Shown here: piece after piece, positions 34,516-44,250 of the stretch
Layout of the letters: every line of letters begins with the position of its first letter
How positions within the stretch are numbered: the first letter of the stretch is position 1
Source: Pelagibius sp.
GTDB lineage: Bacteria > Pseudomonadota > Alphaproteobacteria > Kiloniellales > Kiloniellaceae
Assembly (NCBI RefSeq): GCF_028281305.1
Contig: NZ_JANQKD010000003.1
Location: 88,393-152,392, forward strand
Length of the DNA stretch: 64,000 nucleotides
Direction of reading: 5' to 3'
Translations under genes and position numbers: made by a program
Notes under the pieces: model-generated
What the model was told of the DNA's origin: nothing
The model's database searches: none
The model's input: the letters and a program-made list of their open reading frames with translations, nothing else

Positions 34516-36765
34516 CTAGTAGTACTTGCGGAAGCTGCGGTCGGCATAGCCGACTGTATAGGGATTGAGCTTCGCGCTGCGCGAGAGCTGCGCCTGGGTC
34601 ATGACGGTCCCGGCGACATGGGCTTTGCACTTGCGCAGCCGCTCCAGCGCCGCCTGGACGAACTGCTTCGGCGTCCGGCTCCACCGCACCACCATGACCA
34701 CCTGATCGGCAAGCTCCGCCAGGGTTGCGGCATCCGAAACCGCCAGCGTCGGCGGCGCGTCGATACAGACGAGGTCGTACTGCTCGCCTGCGGCCCGCAC
34801 GAAGCGCGTCAGCTTCGGGGAGCGCAGCACCATCAGCGGATCCACCGTCTGGGTACCGGGCGGAATGACGGACAGCGTGGAGCCTTCGTCGATCTCGATT
34901 GCCTGTTCAAGCGGGCAGTCTGTAAGGACGAAGTCCGAAAGGCCCAACCGGGGTTCCTGCTCGGAAGCCCGGAGATCGGCGTCGATCAGCAGCACGTTCA
35001 TTCCGGCCCGCGCAAGCGACGCGGTGAGCGTGCGCGAAAAGACCGACTTGCCTTCGTTCGGCACCGAGGATGTTACCAGCAGAACGTTGCCGAGATTGAG
35101 GACACGGCGGTCGACCCGCAAGGCGGCATAGACGCTCTTATGGGCCTCAGCGAAAGCCGAGTTGGGCTCGGCGTTCAAGAAACGGTCCAACCCCTTGCCA
35201 GCCAAACTGCGCCCGCGAATCCTCGGTATGACCGCCAAAACCGGCAAACCCAGCGCCGTCTGAACTTCCTCCGCATCACGGTAGCCGCGTACGGAAAGCT
35301 CAAGCAGCAGAATGATGAGGGCGCCCAACCCACAGCCGAGGACCACGGCAAGAGCGTAGTTCAGGCGCGTCCGGGGAAAGGACGGGCTGGTCGGGATGCT
35401 GGCGAGCGCCAGAACCCGCGACTGCGCCTGATCATAGTCGATCTGCTCGGTTTCCTTGTAGCGGTTCAGGAAAGATTCGAAGACCTCGCGTGTCGCCTCG
35501 GCTTCCCGCTGCAGCGCCCGCAGTTCGATCTGCGCCGAGTTCAAGGTATCCGAGTCGCCCTGCAGCCTGCGCAGCGAGGCCTGGATGGAGCCCACGCGCT
35601 GTTGGGCGAGGTCCTTCTCGTTCCGCAGACTCGATACCAGGCTCCGCGCCTCCTCGACCATCTGTTGGCGCCGCTTGTCGAGCTGGGACCGCACGGCAAT
35701 CACGGAGGGGTGTTTCTCACCCAGGGTGGTGAGCAGCTCGGACTCCTCCTGGCGCAGCCGCATCTCCTCCAGCCGCAGCGAGTTGATGACCGTCGATTCC
35801 ACCCCCTCGAAAGCTGCCATCTGGCCGCGGCTGGCCACAGCCAGGCGTACGCGGTCCAGGCGCTCGTTCACCGTGTCGAGCTCAAGCTGTGCATCCAGTT
35901 CCTGGCGGCTGAGGGAAAAGATCTGCTCGGCCATCAACTCGCCGTCGCGTTCCGAGATGATCGGCGTTGTGGCGCGGAACTCTTCGACGGCGTTCTCGGC
36001 CTTCTGAACATCGGCGCGGAGCGCTGCGATGCGCCCGCTGAGAAAGGTGTTCGCACCCGCCAGGGCATCGGTCTTCAAACGCACCTGGTCACGAATGTAC
36101 TCCTCCGCGACGGCATTGGCGATCTGCTGCGAGAGGGCCGGGTCGCCGGTGGTGTAGGAAATGGAGATCACACGCGAAGAGCCCTGAATCGCAAGGTTGA
36201 GCCTGCCGAGAAAGCGGTTGACGATGCGTGTTTGTCCCCAGTCCTGCTGAACCTGCTCGGTGTTGAGGTCCCAGGTACCCGGCGCCTCGGCAAGCTCCAC
36301 CGCCCGGGGCTGTGCAGGCTCCTCCTTCAACCAAGCGATGATCGGTCGGAAGACCCCTTTGATCCCGGATTTCACCTCGTCGACGACACTGCGCTCCCTG
36401 GGCAGGAGCGCCGGGTTGAACTCCGTCAGAGCGGCCAACCCCAGGCCATCGATCACCTGACGCGCCAAGGTCGGCGACTGGATGATCTGCACCTCGCTCT
36501 GCATCGTCTCCAGACTGACCGGGAGACTGGACATCACCGACTCGATCTCGATCACGTTTTGCTGGCGCGGCTCGACGATCACCGATGCAGTGGCGGTGTA
36601 ACGCGGCGTGATCACCCCGTTGGCGATTACGGCGATGCAGAGCGCAATAAAGAGCGTCGCCCCGATGATCCACTTGCGGCGCCAGAACACACCGATGAGC
36701 TGGGGGATCGTCAGACTCATAAAATCCCCCTGGGTACGGCTCAACTGATGTCGAAGGGTGGTCAT
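34516..36765 (-). CDS. Polysaccharide biosynthesis tyrosine autokinase (Wzc/ExoP family)
   Basis: Wzz domain (IPQLIGVFWRRKWIIGATLF); Walker A VTSSVPNEGKSVFSR, A' VLLIDADLR, B YDLVCIDAPP; C-terminal Tyr-rich tail NPYTVGYADRSFRKYY. Confidence 0.95.
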   Translation of the reverse strand: MTTLRHQLSRTQGDFMSLTIPQLIGVFWRRKWIIGATLFIALCIAVIANGVITPRYTATASVIVEPRQQNVIEIESVMSSLPVSLETMQSEVQIIQSPTLARQVIDGLGLAALTEFNPALLPRERSVVDEVKSGIKGVFRPIIAWLKEEPAQPRAVELAEAPGTWDLNTEQVQQDWGQTRIVNRFLGRLNLAIQGSSRVISISYTTGDPALSQQIANAVAEEYIRDQVRLKTDALAGANTFLSGRIAALRADVQKAENAVEEFRATTPIISERDGELMAEQIFSLSRQELDAQLELDTVNERLDRVRLAVASRGQMAAFEGVESTVINSLRLEEMRLRQEESELLTTLGEKHPSVIAVRSQLDKRRQQMVEEARSLVSSLRNEKDLAQQRVGSIQASLRRLQGDSDTLNSAQIELRALQREAEATREVFESFLNRYKETEQIDYDQAQSRVLALASIPTSPSFPRTRLNYALAVVLGCGLGALIILLLELSVRGYRDAEEVQTALGLPVLAVIPRIRGRSLAGKGLDRFLNAEPNSAFAEAHKSVYAALRVDRRVLNLGNVLLVTSSVPNEGKSVFSRTLTASLARAGMNVLLIDADLRASEQEPRLGLSDFVLTDCPLEQAIEIDEGSTLSVIPPGTQTVDPLMVLRSPKLTRFVRAAGEQYDLVCIDAPPTLAVSDAATLAELADQVVMVVRWSRTPKQFVQAALERLRKCKAHVAGTVMTQAQLSRSAKLNPYTVGYADRSFRKYY

Positions 36766-37006
36766 GGCTTCCCCTTGCCCCGGGTTCTGCATACTGCGTA
36801 CCTACCTCGGCCCCATGGCCCGATGCCCCTCGGCGGCGCTGGACGGAAATCGAATTCGCTGGCGCCGCCCAACGCTGTTGCGACCGCGGCGAACAGCAAT
36901 TCCGGAAAGCTTATCAGAGGGCTGTCGGGGTTTTCTCGGCCCCTGGTCAATGTCCGACAAAAGACACAGTGAACTCTTCCGGCCGCCATTGAGAGCGGAA
37001 AGATCG

Positions 37007-37951
37007 TCATGCCCCATGGACCTTCCGGTACTCCAAATAATTCCAGCCCAGGGTACTGGCGAGAATGCCGCAGCCTCGGCAAAGCGTGAACAGCGGCCGG
37101 ACAATCCTCTCACGCCGACCCAGTCCCAGGACCGCCAGATTTGCAGCGAACAGGGCACTGCCGGCAGCAATCCGCAGGGTGCCGCGGCAAAGGTTGCCCA
37201 GCGGGCGCCAGGACGCGGAGCGCCGACCGCGCAGAAACAGCGCGGCGTCGATATTGCCGGTGCGGTACCAACGCCGCATCAACCAGCCAAGGCGCGCGCG
37301 GCTCTCGGGCACGGTTTCGAAGACCACGGCATCGGCGGCATAGACTATGCGCTCGCCGGCCTCCAGCAGCTGCCGGAAGAAGATGGTGTCCTCACCACCG
37401 CTCAGTGCGTAGCGATGATCGAAGCTGAGGCCGAGACGACGAACCTTTGCCATGTCGATCAGCACGTTGCCGGTATGCGCATCGTCCAGTTCGGCACCGT
37501 CGGGGGCGTTTTGGGTGTCGAAGAAACCTCCGTCGATAATCCAATCCGGCGTGCCGGCCGGGAAAACCGAGAGAACGGCGCCCTGCACCGCAGCCGCCAC
37601 GCTGCTCCTCTGCCGTGCCAAGAGACGGTTCAGCCAACTGGCAGCGGGATACTCGTCATCGTCAATAAAGACGACAAGATCCGTACCGAGCGCTTCCGCT
37701 TTGCAGAGAGCGGCGTTTCGGGCATAGGTGATGCCGCGCCGCGGCTCGCTCTCGTAATGCAGCGGCCAGCGATAGGACTTGCCGAAATCCTCGACAGTCG
37801 TGCGCGCATTCGCCTCCGGGCTGTTGTCGACGATAACGACGTGGAGAGTCGTTCCCTCCCCATCGAGGGGGTCCAGCGCGGCGACAGCCGTCAGCAGGCG
37901 CTCCAGCCCCTGCGGGCGGTTATAGGTGGCGGCACAGAGCGTTACACGCAT
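37007..37951 (-). CDS. Glycosyltransferase family 2 (ExoM-like)
   Basis: MRVTLCAATYNRPQGLERLLTAVAALDPLDGEGTTLHVVIVDNSPEANA...GITYARNAAL...LVVFIDDDEYPAASWL. Confidence 0.9.
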   Translation of the reverse strand: MRVTLCAATYNRPQGLERLLTAVAALDPLDGEGTTLHVVIVDNSPEANARTTVEDFGKSYRWPLHYESEPRRGITYARNAALCKAEALGTDLVVFIDDDEYPAASWLNRLLARQRSSVAAAVQGAVLSVFPAGTPDWIIDGGFFDTQNAPDGAELDDAHTGNVLIDMAKVRRLGLSFDHRYALSGGEDTIFFRQLLEAGERIVYAADAVVFETVPESRARLGWLMRRWYRTGNIDAALFLRGRRSASWRPLGNLCRGTLRIAAGSALFAANLAVLGLGRRERIVRPLFTLCRGCGILASTLGWNYLEYRKVHGA

Positions 37952-38016
37952 GACACAGCGCCTCCCGGGTCCGGCGGGTAAGCTGCTCCCCCGGCAACGG
38001 CAATCGGAGCTTCCGC

Positions 38017-38841
38017 ATGGTGGAAACCTCGACTCTGTTCAACAAAAACGCATCCGACAAAGGGAATCGCTCCAGGCAACTCCTCCTCGCCGGAAGCGCA
38101 ATCGGCATCGCTGTTTCGGCCAGCGTTGTTGCCGCTGGGCTGGGCTATGCCGCGGGCGCGGCGTTCATCGATCCGCTGGGCACACACAACAAGTCCCATT
38201 GGATCAAGTCGCACAACTGGAAGAACGGATACGAGAAGAACAACACCGGGTGGCGCCGGGAGAACGTCCGCTTCACCGGCGGCATAATGAACCTCGATCT
38301 CACCAGCCGGCCGACCGCCGGAACGCCCTACGCCGGCGGCGAGTACCAGTCCCGCGCCTTCTATCACTACGGCCGCTTCGAGGCGCGGATCCGCGCCGTT
38401 TCCTATCCGGGCGTCGTCACCGCCTTCTTCACCTACACCGGGCCGACCTTCAATGGCGATCCCCATCACGAGATCGACTTCGAGTTCCTCGGCGACAAGC
38501 CGCGGCAGGTCCAGCTGAACTACTTCACCGACGGTGTCGGTGACCACGAGACCCTCATCGACCTCGGCTTCGACTCCTCCCAGGACTTCAACACCTATGC
38601 CTTCGAGTGGCGGCCGGATTCCATCCGGTGGTTCGTGAACGGAGTACAGGTCCACGAGGAAACCGGCGCGCGCGGTCCGCTGCCAGCCGTGCCCGGCAAG
38701 ATCTACTTCCATCTCTGGGCCGGGAAGGATCTGACCGAGTGGCTCGGAGACTTCGTCTATCCCGGAAGGCCGCTGACGGCGCAGGTGTCCTGCGTCGCCT
38801 TCCGGCCACTGGACAGCGACGGCCCGACCTGCGAGGAGTGA
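38017..38841 (+). CDS. Glycoside hydrolase family 16 (ExoK-like endo-glycanase)
   Basis: N-terminal TM/signal; YHYGRFEARIRAVSYPGVVTAFFTYTGPTFNGDPHHEIDFEFLGDKPRQVQLNYF: GH16 ExDxxE catalytic motif (EIDFEF). Confidence 0.93.
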   Translation: MVETSTLFNKNASDKGNRSRQLLLAGSAIGIAVSASVVAAGLGYAAGAAFIDPLGTHNKSHWIKSHNWKNGYEKNNTGWRRENVRFTGGIMNLDLTSRPTAGTPYAGGEYQSRAFYHYGRFEARIRAVSYPGVVTAFFTYTGPTFNGDPHHEIDFEFLGDKPRQVQLNYFTDGVGDHETLIDLGFDSSQDFNTYAFEWRPDSIRWFVNGVQVHEETGARGPLPAVPGKIYFHLWAGKDLTEWLGDFVYPGRPLTAQVSCVAFRPLDSDGPTCEE

Positions 38842-38909
38842 CCGGGGGAGGAGCGACCCGGCCCGGCATTGCCGGGACCTCTGCCGCAGCAAGCAATACT
38901 GTCGTTTGC

Positions 38910-40073
38910 TCATCCTGTCTTCCGGCTGCTCTGGGGCAGCTCCCAGGTCTGGAAACGCTCGCCCTGCCGGGACTTCAGGAGGCCAATCCCCGTGGCCGCC
39001 ATCGCGCGAAGAATCTCGACAACCTGTGCCAGAGGACCGCTCTCCGCGCGCCGGCCCAGCCAATAGAAGAGTCCAAGCGCAATGGGCAGGCCTGCAGCGG
39101 CAGGCCCAAGGCCCAGTCCCCAGAGTGCAACCACCGCCGCGACGACGCCAAGCAGGACGAAGTAGATCCCAAACCAGCGCAGCAGCTTGTGCGAGACATA
39201 CTTGAAGACATCGAGGCGCGAGAGCCGCCGCAACCGCGGCCAAAGCAGGCGATGGCAGTTGAAGGCCTGGCAGGCGATCCGCACCTTGCGACGGAACTCG
39301 TCTCCGCTGTCTGTGGCCGAGCGCTCGAACGCCAGAAGTTCGGGGTCTCGGATGACCCGGTGCCCATCGCAAAGGATCGACAGGGAAACGAACATATCGT
39401 CGATGATGTCGGGAGGCACCATCGGATAGAGCCTGCGCCTGACGGCGAAAAGCGCGCCGTCGGCCCCCATGGTGGAGCCGGTCCTGCTCTCAAGCGCTTT
39501 GATCCACTCTTCCAGGCGCCAATAGAGCGCTCCCGTCGATGCCGTCGCGCCCTCCTCCGGATTGGTGTAGACGAGGCGCCCGCAGACGCAGCCGACCGCG
39601 GGGTCGCCGAAACTCTGACGCACGGCCTGCAGGGCGGCAGGTTCGACCAGCACGTTGGCGTCGGTGAACATGATCAGATCGCCGCGCGCTGCCTGAACGA
39701 GGGTGTTCATGCCATGGCTCTTGCCCAGCCGCTGGTCCGACGCGAAGACACGGATCCAGTCACCCTCCGTTTCAAGCAACCCTGCCGTGTCGTCAGAGCT
39801 GCCGTCGGAGTACGCCAGGACCTCCAGGTCGGGCACTGCTTCGCGCAGGCGCCGCAGGTTCTCGATCTTCGCGGGCAGCGTCGCAACTTCGTTGTACGCG
39901 CAGAACGCAATCGACAAAGCGGCGCTGCCGCCGTCACCCGCAGGATCTGTCTGGGTGATCCCGCGCCGCGGTAGCAGGCTCAGCAAAAAGGGGTAAATCA
40001 GGTAAGGATACACAACCGCCAGCACGCAGGCCCCCAGCACCGCCAGCGCCCAAAGGGACAGGCTATCCAGCAC
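38910..40073 (-). CDS. Glycosyltransferase family 2, membrane-associated
   Basis: LSIAFCAYNEVATLPAKIENLRRLREAVPDLEVLAYSDGSSDDTAGLLE...LIMFTDANVLVEPAALQAV, flanked by TM segments. Confidence 0.9.
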   Translation of the reverse strand: MLDSLSLWALAVLGACVLAVVYPYLIYPFLLSLLPRRGITQTDPAGDGGSAALSIAFCAYNEVATLPAKIENLRRLREAVPDLEVLAYSDGSSDDTAGLLETEGDWIRVFASDQRLGKSHGMNTLVQAARGDLIMFTDANVLVEPAALQAVRQSFGDPAVGCVCGRLVYTNPEEGATASTGALYWRLEEWIKALESRTGSTMGADGALFAVRRRLYPMVPPDIIDDMFVSLSILCDGHRVIRDPELLAFERSATDSGDEFRRKVRIACQAFNCHRLLWPRLRRLSRLDVFKYVSHKLLRWFGIYFVLLGVVAAVVALWGLGLGPAAAGLPIALGLFYWLGRRAESGPLAQVVEILRAMAATGIGLLKSRQGERFQTWELPQSSRKTG

Positions 40074-40075
40074 GC

Positions 40076-41401
40076 TCAGTCCCCGCCGCTCTCTTTTGCT
40101 CCCGCTCCGAGCGGAGGACCAGCGGTACGACTGACGCGGCGCTGGCGGCCGAGGCCGCGCTTCTGCTTGCCGATGCCGGCCACGGTGTCGCAGAGGTCAT
40201 GCGTGTCGTGGAGATCGCAGAACTCATGCAGGGGAATCGAAAGGATGTGGGCACGGCGCGCCAGGTGCTCGTCCCAGGAGTACCACTTCAGGAAAGCCGC
40301 GAGGTTCTCCAGGAGGGGTCCGTCGAAGGTGTAGCCGAGACCCAGTTCGCGAACCTTCTGCCCCGTCTGCGTGTCCTTGCTCGCCAAGGCAACGCTGCCG
40401 AAGTAGCCGCCTTCGTAAACGCGATTCGGCAGCAACCATTCGGAGTTGGTGCCTTCGTCCAGGAAGTCGAAGGCCCAGGTCAGGTGAACCCTGCCGTAGA
40501 TGTCGGCCATGTCCTCCGGGTTGCGGTACTCGCCTTCGTAAGTGATGTTGGGGTGCTTGGCGATGGCCTCCTCGAAGTACTCCAGGCCGGTCTCCGTGGG
40601 GTAGCCGCGCATGTAGATCTCCACCCGCTCCGGCAGGCTTTCCGCCAGCCGGCAGAGGATGTCGAGGCTCTTCGGACAGCGCAGCGTTCCGAACCAGCCA
40701 ATGACCCAGCGGCCGCCGGCGCGCAGAGGGTCTTCGGCCGCCGGCGCGCATTTGGCCTTCAGCGCCGGCCGCTGAACCTGGCTGGCCTGGGCGAAGCTGA
40801 TCTTGTTCTCCAGCAGAAACACGCGGCCGCGGTAGCCCTGAACCGGTTTGAAGTATTCGCTCACAAAACCCGGTGAAGAAACCACCAGCAGGTCGCAGCG
40901 ATTGAGCAGCCGGCGTTCGAGCCAGCGGAAGGCTACGCCGACCGGACCCCGGTTTGTAAACACGCGCTGAACGTCCAACACCTCATAGACAAGCGGTGCC
41001 GATGACCCCGACAGCAGGCGGCCCAGCCAGGCAAGGGCGCACATATCGATATTGCGTGCGTAAAAGAAACCTGCGTCGCGCAGGCTCACGCGCTGACGAC
41101 ACAACACCGGAACCGCGGCCAGCAGCTTTATCAGTCGCTTTGCGTAGGAGCGGTCCTCCGTCGTCCCCAGGTGATGGTTCTCCCAGAACGGAACGAAGGA
41201 CTGATTGAACTTCTCGCGGCGAAAGCAGAAGCCGGTCACCTTGAGGCCAAGGGCAGTGAAGGCACGGGCGCGTTTGATGACAGTGCTTTCAGCCCAGTCG
41301 TGCCCGAAGAACGCTACGCCACCCGTCAGTCCGAGGTCATGAGGCGACTCGGCCGCAAGGCTCTCGCTTTGGTGGTTGGAGATGGGGTGATGATCAGGCA
41401 T
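40076..41401 (-). CDS. Glycosyltransferase (ExoL-like, GT-B fold)
   Basis: GGVAFFGHDWAESTVIKRARAFTALGLKVTGFCFRR...FFYARNIDMCALAWLGRLL...WVIGWFGTLRCPKSLDILCRLAESLPERVEIYMRGYPT. Confidence 0.85.
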   Translation of the reverse strand: MPDHHPISNHQSESLAAESPHDLGLTGGVAFFGHDWAESTVIKRARAFTALGLKVTGFCFRREKFNQSFVPFWENHHLGTTEDRSYAKRLIKLLAAVPVLCRQRVSLRDAGFFYARNIDMCALAWLGRLLSGSSAPLVYEVLDVQRVFTNRGPVGVAFRWLERRLLNRCDLLVVSSPGFVSEYFKPVQGYRGRVFLLENKISFAQASQVQRPALKAKCAPAAEDPLRAGGRWVIGWFGTLRCPKSLDILCRLAESLPERVEIYMRGYPTETGLEYFEEAIAKHPNITYEGEYRNPEDMADIYGRVHLTWAFDFLDEGTNSEWLLPNRVYEGGYFGSVALASKDTQTGQKVRELGLGYTFDGPLLENLAAFLKWYSWDEHLARRAHILSIPLHEFCDLHDTHDLCDTVAGIGKQKRGLGRQRRVSRTAGPPLGAGAKESGGD

Positions 41402-42416
41402 GGGCGCGCACCCCGCCGGCGGTTGTGCCGCGGCTTATGGAGAGCTCCCAGTCGATCGCGGAACTGATGATCTTGTCGATATCGTCATAGCGCGGCCGCC
41501 AGGTCAGGGTCTGCTGCAGGGCACTGGTATCGGCGACGAGGATCGGTGGGTCGCCGGGGCGCCGCGGCGCCTTGCCCGGATTGAGCGGCCGCCCGGCGCA
41601 GCGCTCGACGGCCTGAAGAACCTCGCGCACGGAGTAGCCGTGTCCATAGCCACAGTTGAGAATCTGACTTTCGCCACCCGCATCGAGATAATCCAGCGCT
41701 GCCATATGGGCCGAAGCGAGATCTGATACATGGATGTAATCCCGCACACAGGTGCCGTCGGGCGTGTCGTAGTCGTCGCCGAAAATGGCGATGGAGTCCC
41801 GCGTGCCTGCGACCACCTGGCTGGCGATCTTCACAAGGTGCGTGGCGACAGGTCCCAGTTGCCCGCTGCGTCCCTCCGGATCGGCCCCTGCGACATTGAA
41901 ATAACGCAAGGCAACGAAACGAAGCCCGGCCGCGGCCGCCAGATCGCGCAGCATCCACTCTGTCACCAGCTTGGAGGAACCGTAGGGATTGATCGGCCGG
42001 GTTTCCGTGTGCTCGGGGATCGGCGAGACCTCAACGGCGCCGTAGACGGCAGCGGTGGATGAAAAAATGAAGCGATCGACCCTGTGGGCAACGCAGGCCT
42101 CGAGGAGATTGCGGCTCACCGCGACGTTGTTTTCGTAGTAGGCAAGCGGCTCGCTCACCGAGCGCTCGACCAGGATGCTGCCGGCAAAATGGATCACCGC
42201 ATCGACATCGAAGTCTTCCAGGACGCTGCCGACCAGCCCTCGGTCGCCGGCATTGCCCTGGACGAAGGGAACGCCCTCGGGAACCACCGTGCGGTTGCCG
42301 GCTGAAAGGTCGTCAAGCACCACCAACCGCCGCCCGGCCTGCAGCAAGGCAAGGACGGTATGACTGCCGATGTAACCGGCCCCGCCGGTAATCAGAGTTG
42401 CCTTTTCGGATGCCAT
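41394..42416 (-). CDS. galE: UDP-glucose 4-epimerase
   Basis: TLITGGAGYIGSHTVLALLQAGRRLVVLDDLSAGN...FSSTAAVYG...NPYGSSKLVTEWML...RYFNVAGADPEGRSGQ...DGTCVRDYIHVSDLA. Confidence 0.96.
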   Translation of the reverse strand: MASEKATLITGGAGYIGSHTVLALLQAGRRLVVLDDLSAGNRTVVPEGVPFVQGNAGDRGLVGSVLEDFDVDAVIHFAGSILVERSVSEPLAYYENNVAVSRNLLEACVAHRVDRFIFSSTAAVYGAVEVSPIPEHTETRPINPYGSSKLVTEWMLRDLAAAAGLRFVALRYFNVAGADPEGRSGQLGPVATHLVKIASQVVAGTRDSIAIFGDDYDTPDGTCVRDYIHVSDLASAHMAALDYLDAGGESQILNCGYGHGYSVREVLQAVERCAGRPLNPGKAPRRPGDPPILVADTSALQQTLTWRPRYDDIDKIISSAIDWELSISRGTTAGGVRAHA

Positions 42417-42880
42417 CGCCGGACCACTCCACCATGGTGCAACAGATCGGACAAAAGACGGCGACCGCCGTCATGGACGCTTCACCCCTCCCCCCGATTT
42501 GCCGATTTGCGGTGTGACGACGGACGCCGCGCTTGCTTCTTGGCCGCCTGGATCGCCAGGACTCAGCCGCCAGAGCCGCACCACGCCACCGCACCAATCG
42601 CGGCCCAGTTTACCCAGGCGCTTGTAGTTCCAGTTCCAATGGCAGGTCATTCTTAGTCCGCCGCATCGGCCAGCGCATGTAGCAAATATCGGTCACAATT
42701 GGGGCCGCCGGCATCGGCAGATTCACCGTCCGCGCCTGAGACCGCGGCACCGCTCCCATGGCCGTGTCGCGAAAAACATGAGATAGTCATCAATCAGCAG
42801 GCAAGCGACAGGATGAATGTGTGCATCCAAAGTACCCGCGGCGGACAAGACGTTCGCGACCGGGCCGGAGACACAGGGGC

Positions 42881-43333
42881 ATGAACATCGAAGAGCGCTT
42901 CCGCTCAGACGCTATAAGAGAGCTCTACAGCTACTGGCTGACGTTGCGCGGCGACAGGCCTGCCCCTGCGCGCAGCCAAGTCAATCCGACGGCGATGACG
43001 CAGATTCTGCCGCACCTCGGCCTTTTCGATGTCGTGAACAATCCCAGACGCTACCGGGTTCGGATCATGGGGACGGAGGTTGTCGCGTGGTACGGCTGCG
43101 ACGTTACGGGGCGTTACCTGGACGAAATCGACCTCGGGCCCGATCCGGCTCCTGTCTTTGCTATCCTCGATCACGTGGTCGCCACCATGACGGCGGCCCA
43201 CATGATGGGCGAGTACATGAAGCAGGACGGGCGCCAGATTCGTTATGAGCGCCTTGTGCTTCCACTGTCGAGCAACGGCCAGGAAACAGACATGCTGCTT
43301 GGTGCCAGCGTCCGAACCGAACCGACGCCCTGA
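42881..43333 (+). CDS. PAS_5-like domain protein
   Basis: MNIEERFRSDAIRELYSYWLTLRGDRPAPARSQVNPTAMTQILPHLGLFDVVNNPRRYRVRIMGTEVVAWYGCDVTGRYLDEI...YERLVLPLSSNGQETDMLLGA: layout of PAS_5 (PF07310) proteins. Confidence 0.85.
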   Translation: MNIEERFRSDAIRELYSYWLTLRGDRPAPARSQVNPTAMTQILPHLGLFDVVNNPRRYRVRIMGTEVVAWYGCDVTGRYLDEIDLGPDPAPVFAILDHVVATMTAAHMMGEYMKQDGRQIRYERLVLPLSSNGQETDMLLGASVRTEPTP

Positions 43334-43401
43334 CCCTGCCACACAGGAGAATCCCTGGCCTGAAAGGCGCGGAAGCGCCCGCATCCGGCTGGCGTCATAT
43401 C

Positions 43402-43417
43402 CTAACGATTTGTTAAC
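43402..43417. promoter_or_regulatory. Candidate CtrA binding site CTAA-N7-TTAAC
   Basis: cCTAAcgatttgTTAACatt, one mismatch to TTAA-N7-TTAAC, ~80 bp upstream of the PilZ start; AT-rich cttatat just downstream. Confidence 0.6.
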
Positions 43418-43495
43418 ATTCGACCGTCACGCTTATATCGATGGCGATTCTCCCCGCGAAGCGGGCAGGGTCGAAACAGAGAAAAGGCGGCGGAC

Positions 43496-43876
43496 TTGGC
43501 CCAAACGGCAACAGCAGGTTCACGGAGTGTCGTTTCCGCGACCCGGGTGCACGAGCACCGCGAATGGCCGCGCTATTGTGCCGACCGCGTCCTTACGCTC
43601 TCGGTCAGCCTGGACGGCAAAGCCTACCTCTGCACCGTCGCGGACGTTTCCCTCGGCGGTGCCCGGCTGATCTTTGAAGAGGATCTGCCTGCCGTAACAG
43701 GTAGCGACGGCCGCGTCGAGCTTCGGCACCCCGAGGCAGAGGCGGTGATCTGCGAGACCATTTGGCGGGCCCCGCGCGAACTCGGGATTCAGTTCGACTT
43801 TTCCGAAGAGTCGCTCGGGCTGATCTCAATCTGCGTACGTAACATCGTCGATCACGACACGCAGCCCGATACCTGA
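43496..43876 (+). CDS. PilZ domain protein (c-di-GMP receptor)
   Basis: HREWPRYCADRVLTLSVSLDGKAYLCTVADVSLGGARLIFEEDLP: RxxxR plus DxSxxG signature. Confidence 0.88.
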   Translation: MAQTATAGSRSVVSATRVHEHREWPRYCADRVLTLSVSLDGKAYLCTVADVSLGGARLIFEEDLPAVTGSDGRVELRHPEAEAVICETIWRAPRELGIQFDFSEESLGLISICVRNIVDHDTQPDT

Positions 43877-43963
43877 TCGCTGTCCGCACCGGGCCGCCGC
43901 GTTTCTGACGGACTCTGAAACATCAGTCCGTGCGTGAAACTGCTTCTGCGTGAGTCTGAGAGT

Positions 43964-44002
43964 GGGTTTGGCGAAACCCGACGGGGTGCCTCGCAGGCAC
44001 CC
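43964..44002. terminator. Two short perfect hairpins downstream of the PilZ gene (possible terminator)
   Basis: gggttt-ggcg-aaaccc (43964-43979) and gggtgcc-tcgca-ggcaccc (43984-44002). No U-tract follows, so the terminator role is uncertain. Confidence 0.4.
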
Positions 44003-44217
44003 TGTACCACGCCTACTTCGGCAATGACGCCCGCTTGGACTTGCCCGACCACCTCGCCGGTTCGACAACAACACGCTCGGTCAGGAAATCGTTCGCTGGC
44101 GCGCTGTGCGCCGGCGCGAGCGATTCCTGCTCACGGTCGCTCAGCACCGTTTTCAGCGGCCGGATAGGCCGCCGAAGATAAGGGCTGATGAAGGTAGCAC
44201 GGTTTCCGGCGCCAGGT

Positions 44218-44250
44218 TTATCCACAGGGTTATTCCCGGATTTGTCCACA
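44218..44250. promoter_or_regulatory. Pair of DnaA-box-like sequences
   Basis: TTATCCACA at 44218-44226 (exact consensus) and TTGTCCACA at 44242-44250, same orientation, in a ~550-bp gap without a recognisable gene. Confidence 0.55.

Noticed and set aside
34357-36972. 871-aa plus-strand ORF
   Set aside because: Antisense to the Wzc-type kinase, which has clear Walker motifs; shadow ORF.
43964-44250. Chromosomal origin (oriC) call
   Set aside because: Only two DnaA-like boxes and no typical oriC neighbours (dnaA, dnaN, hemE, parAB, gidA); reported only as a DnaA-box pair.
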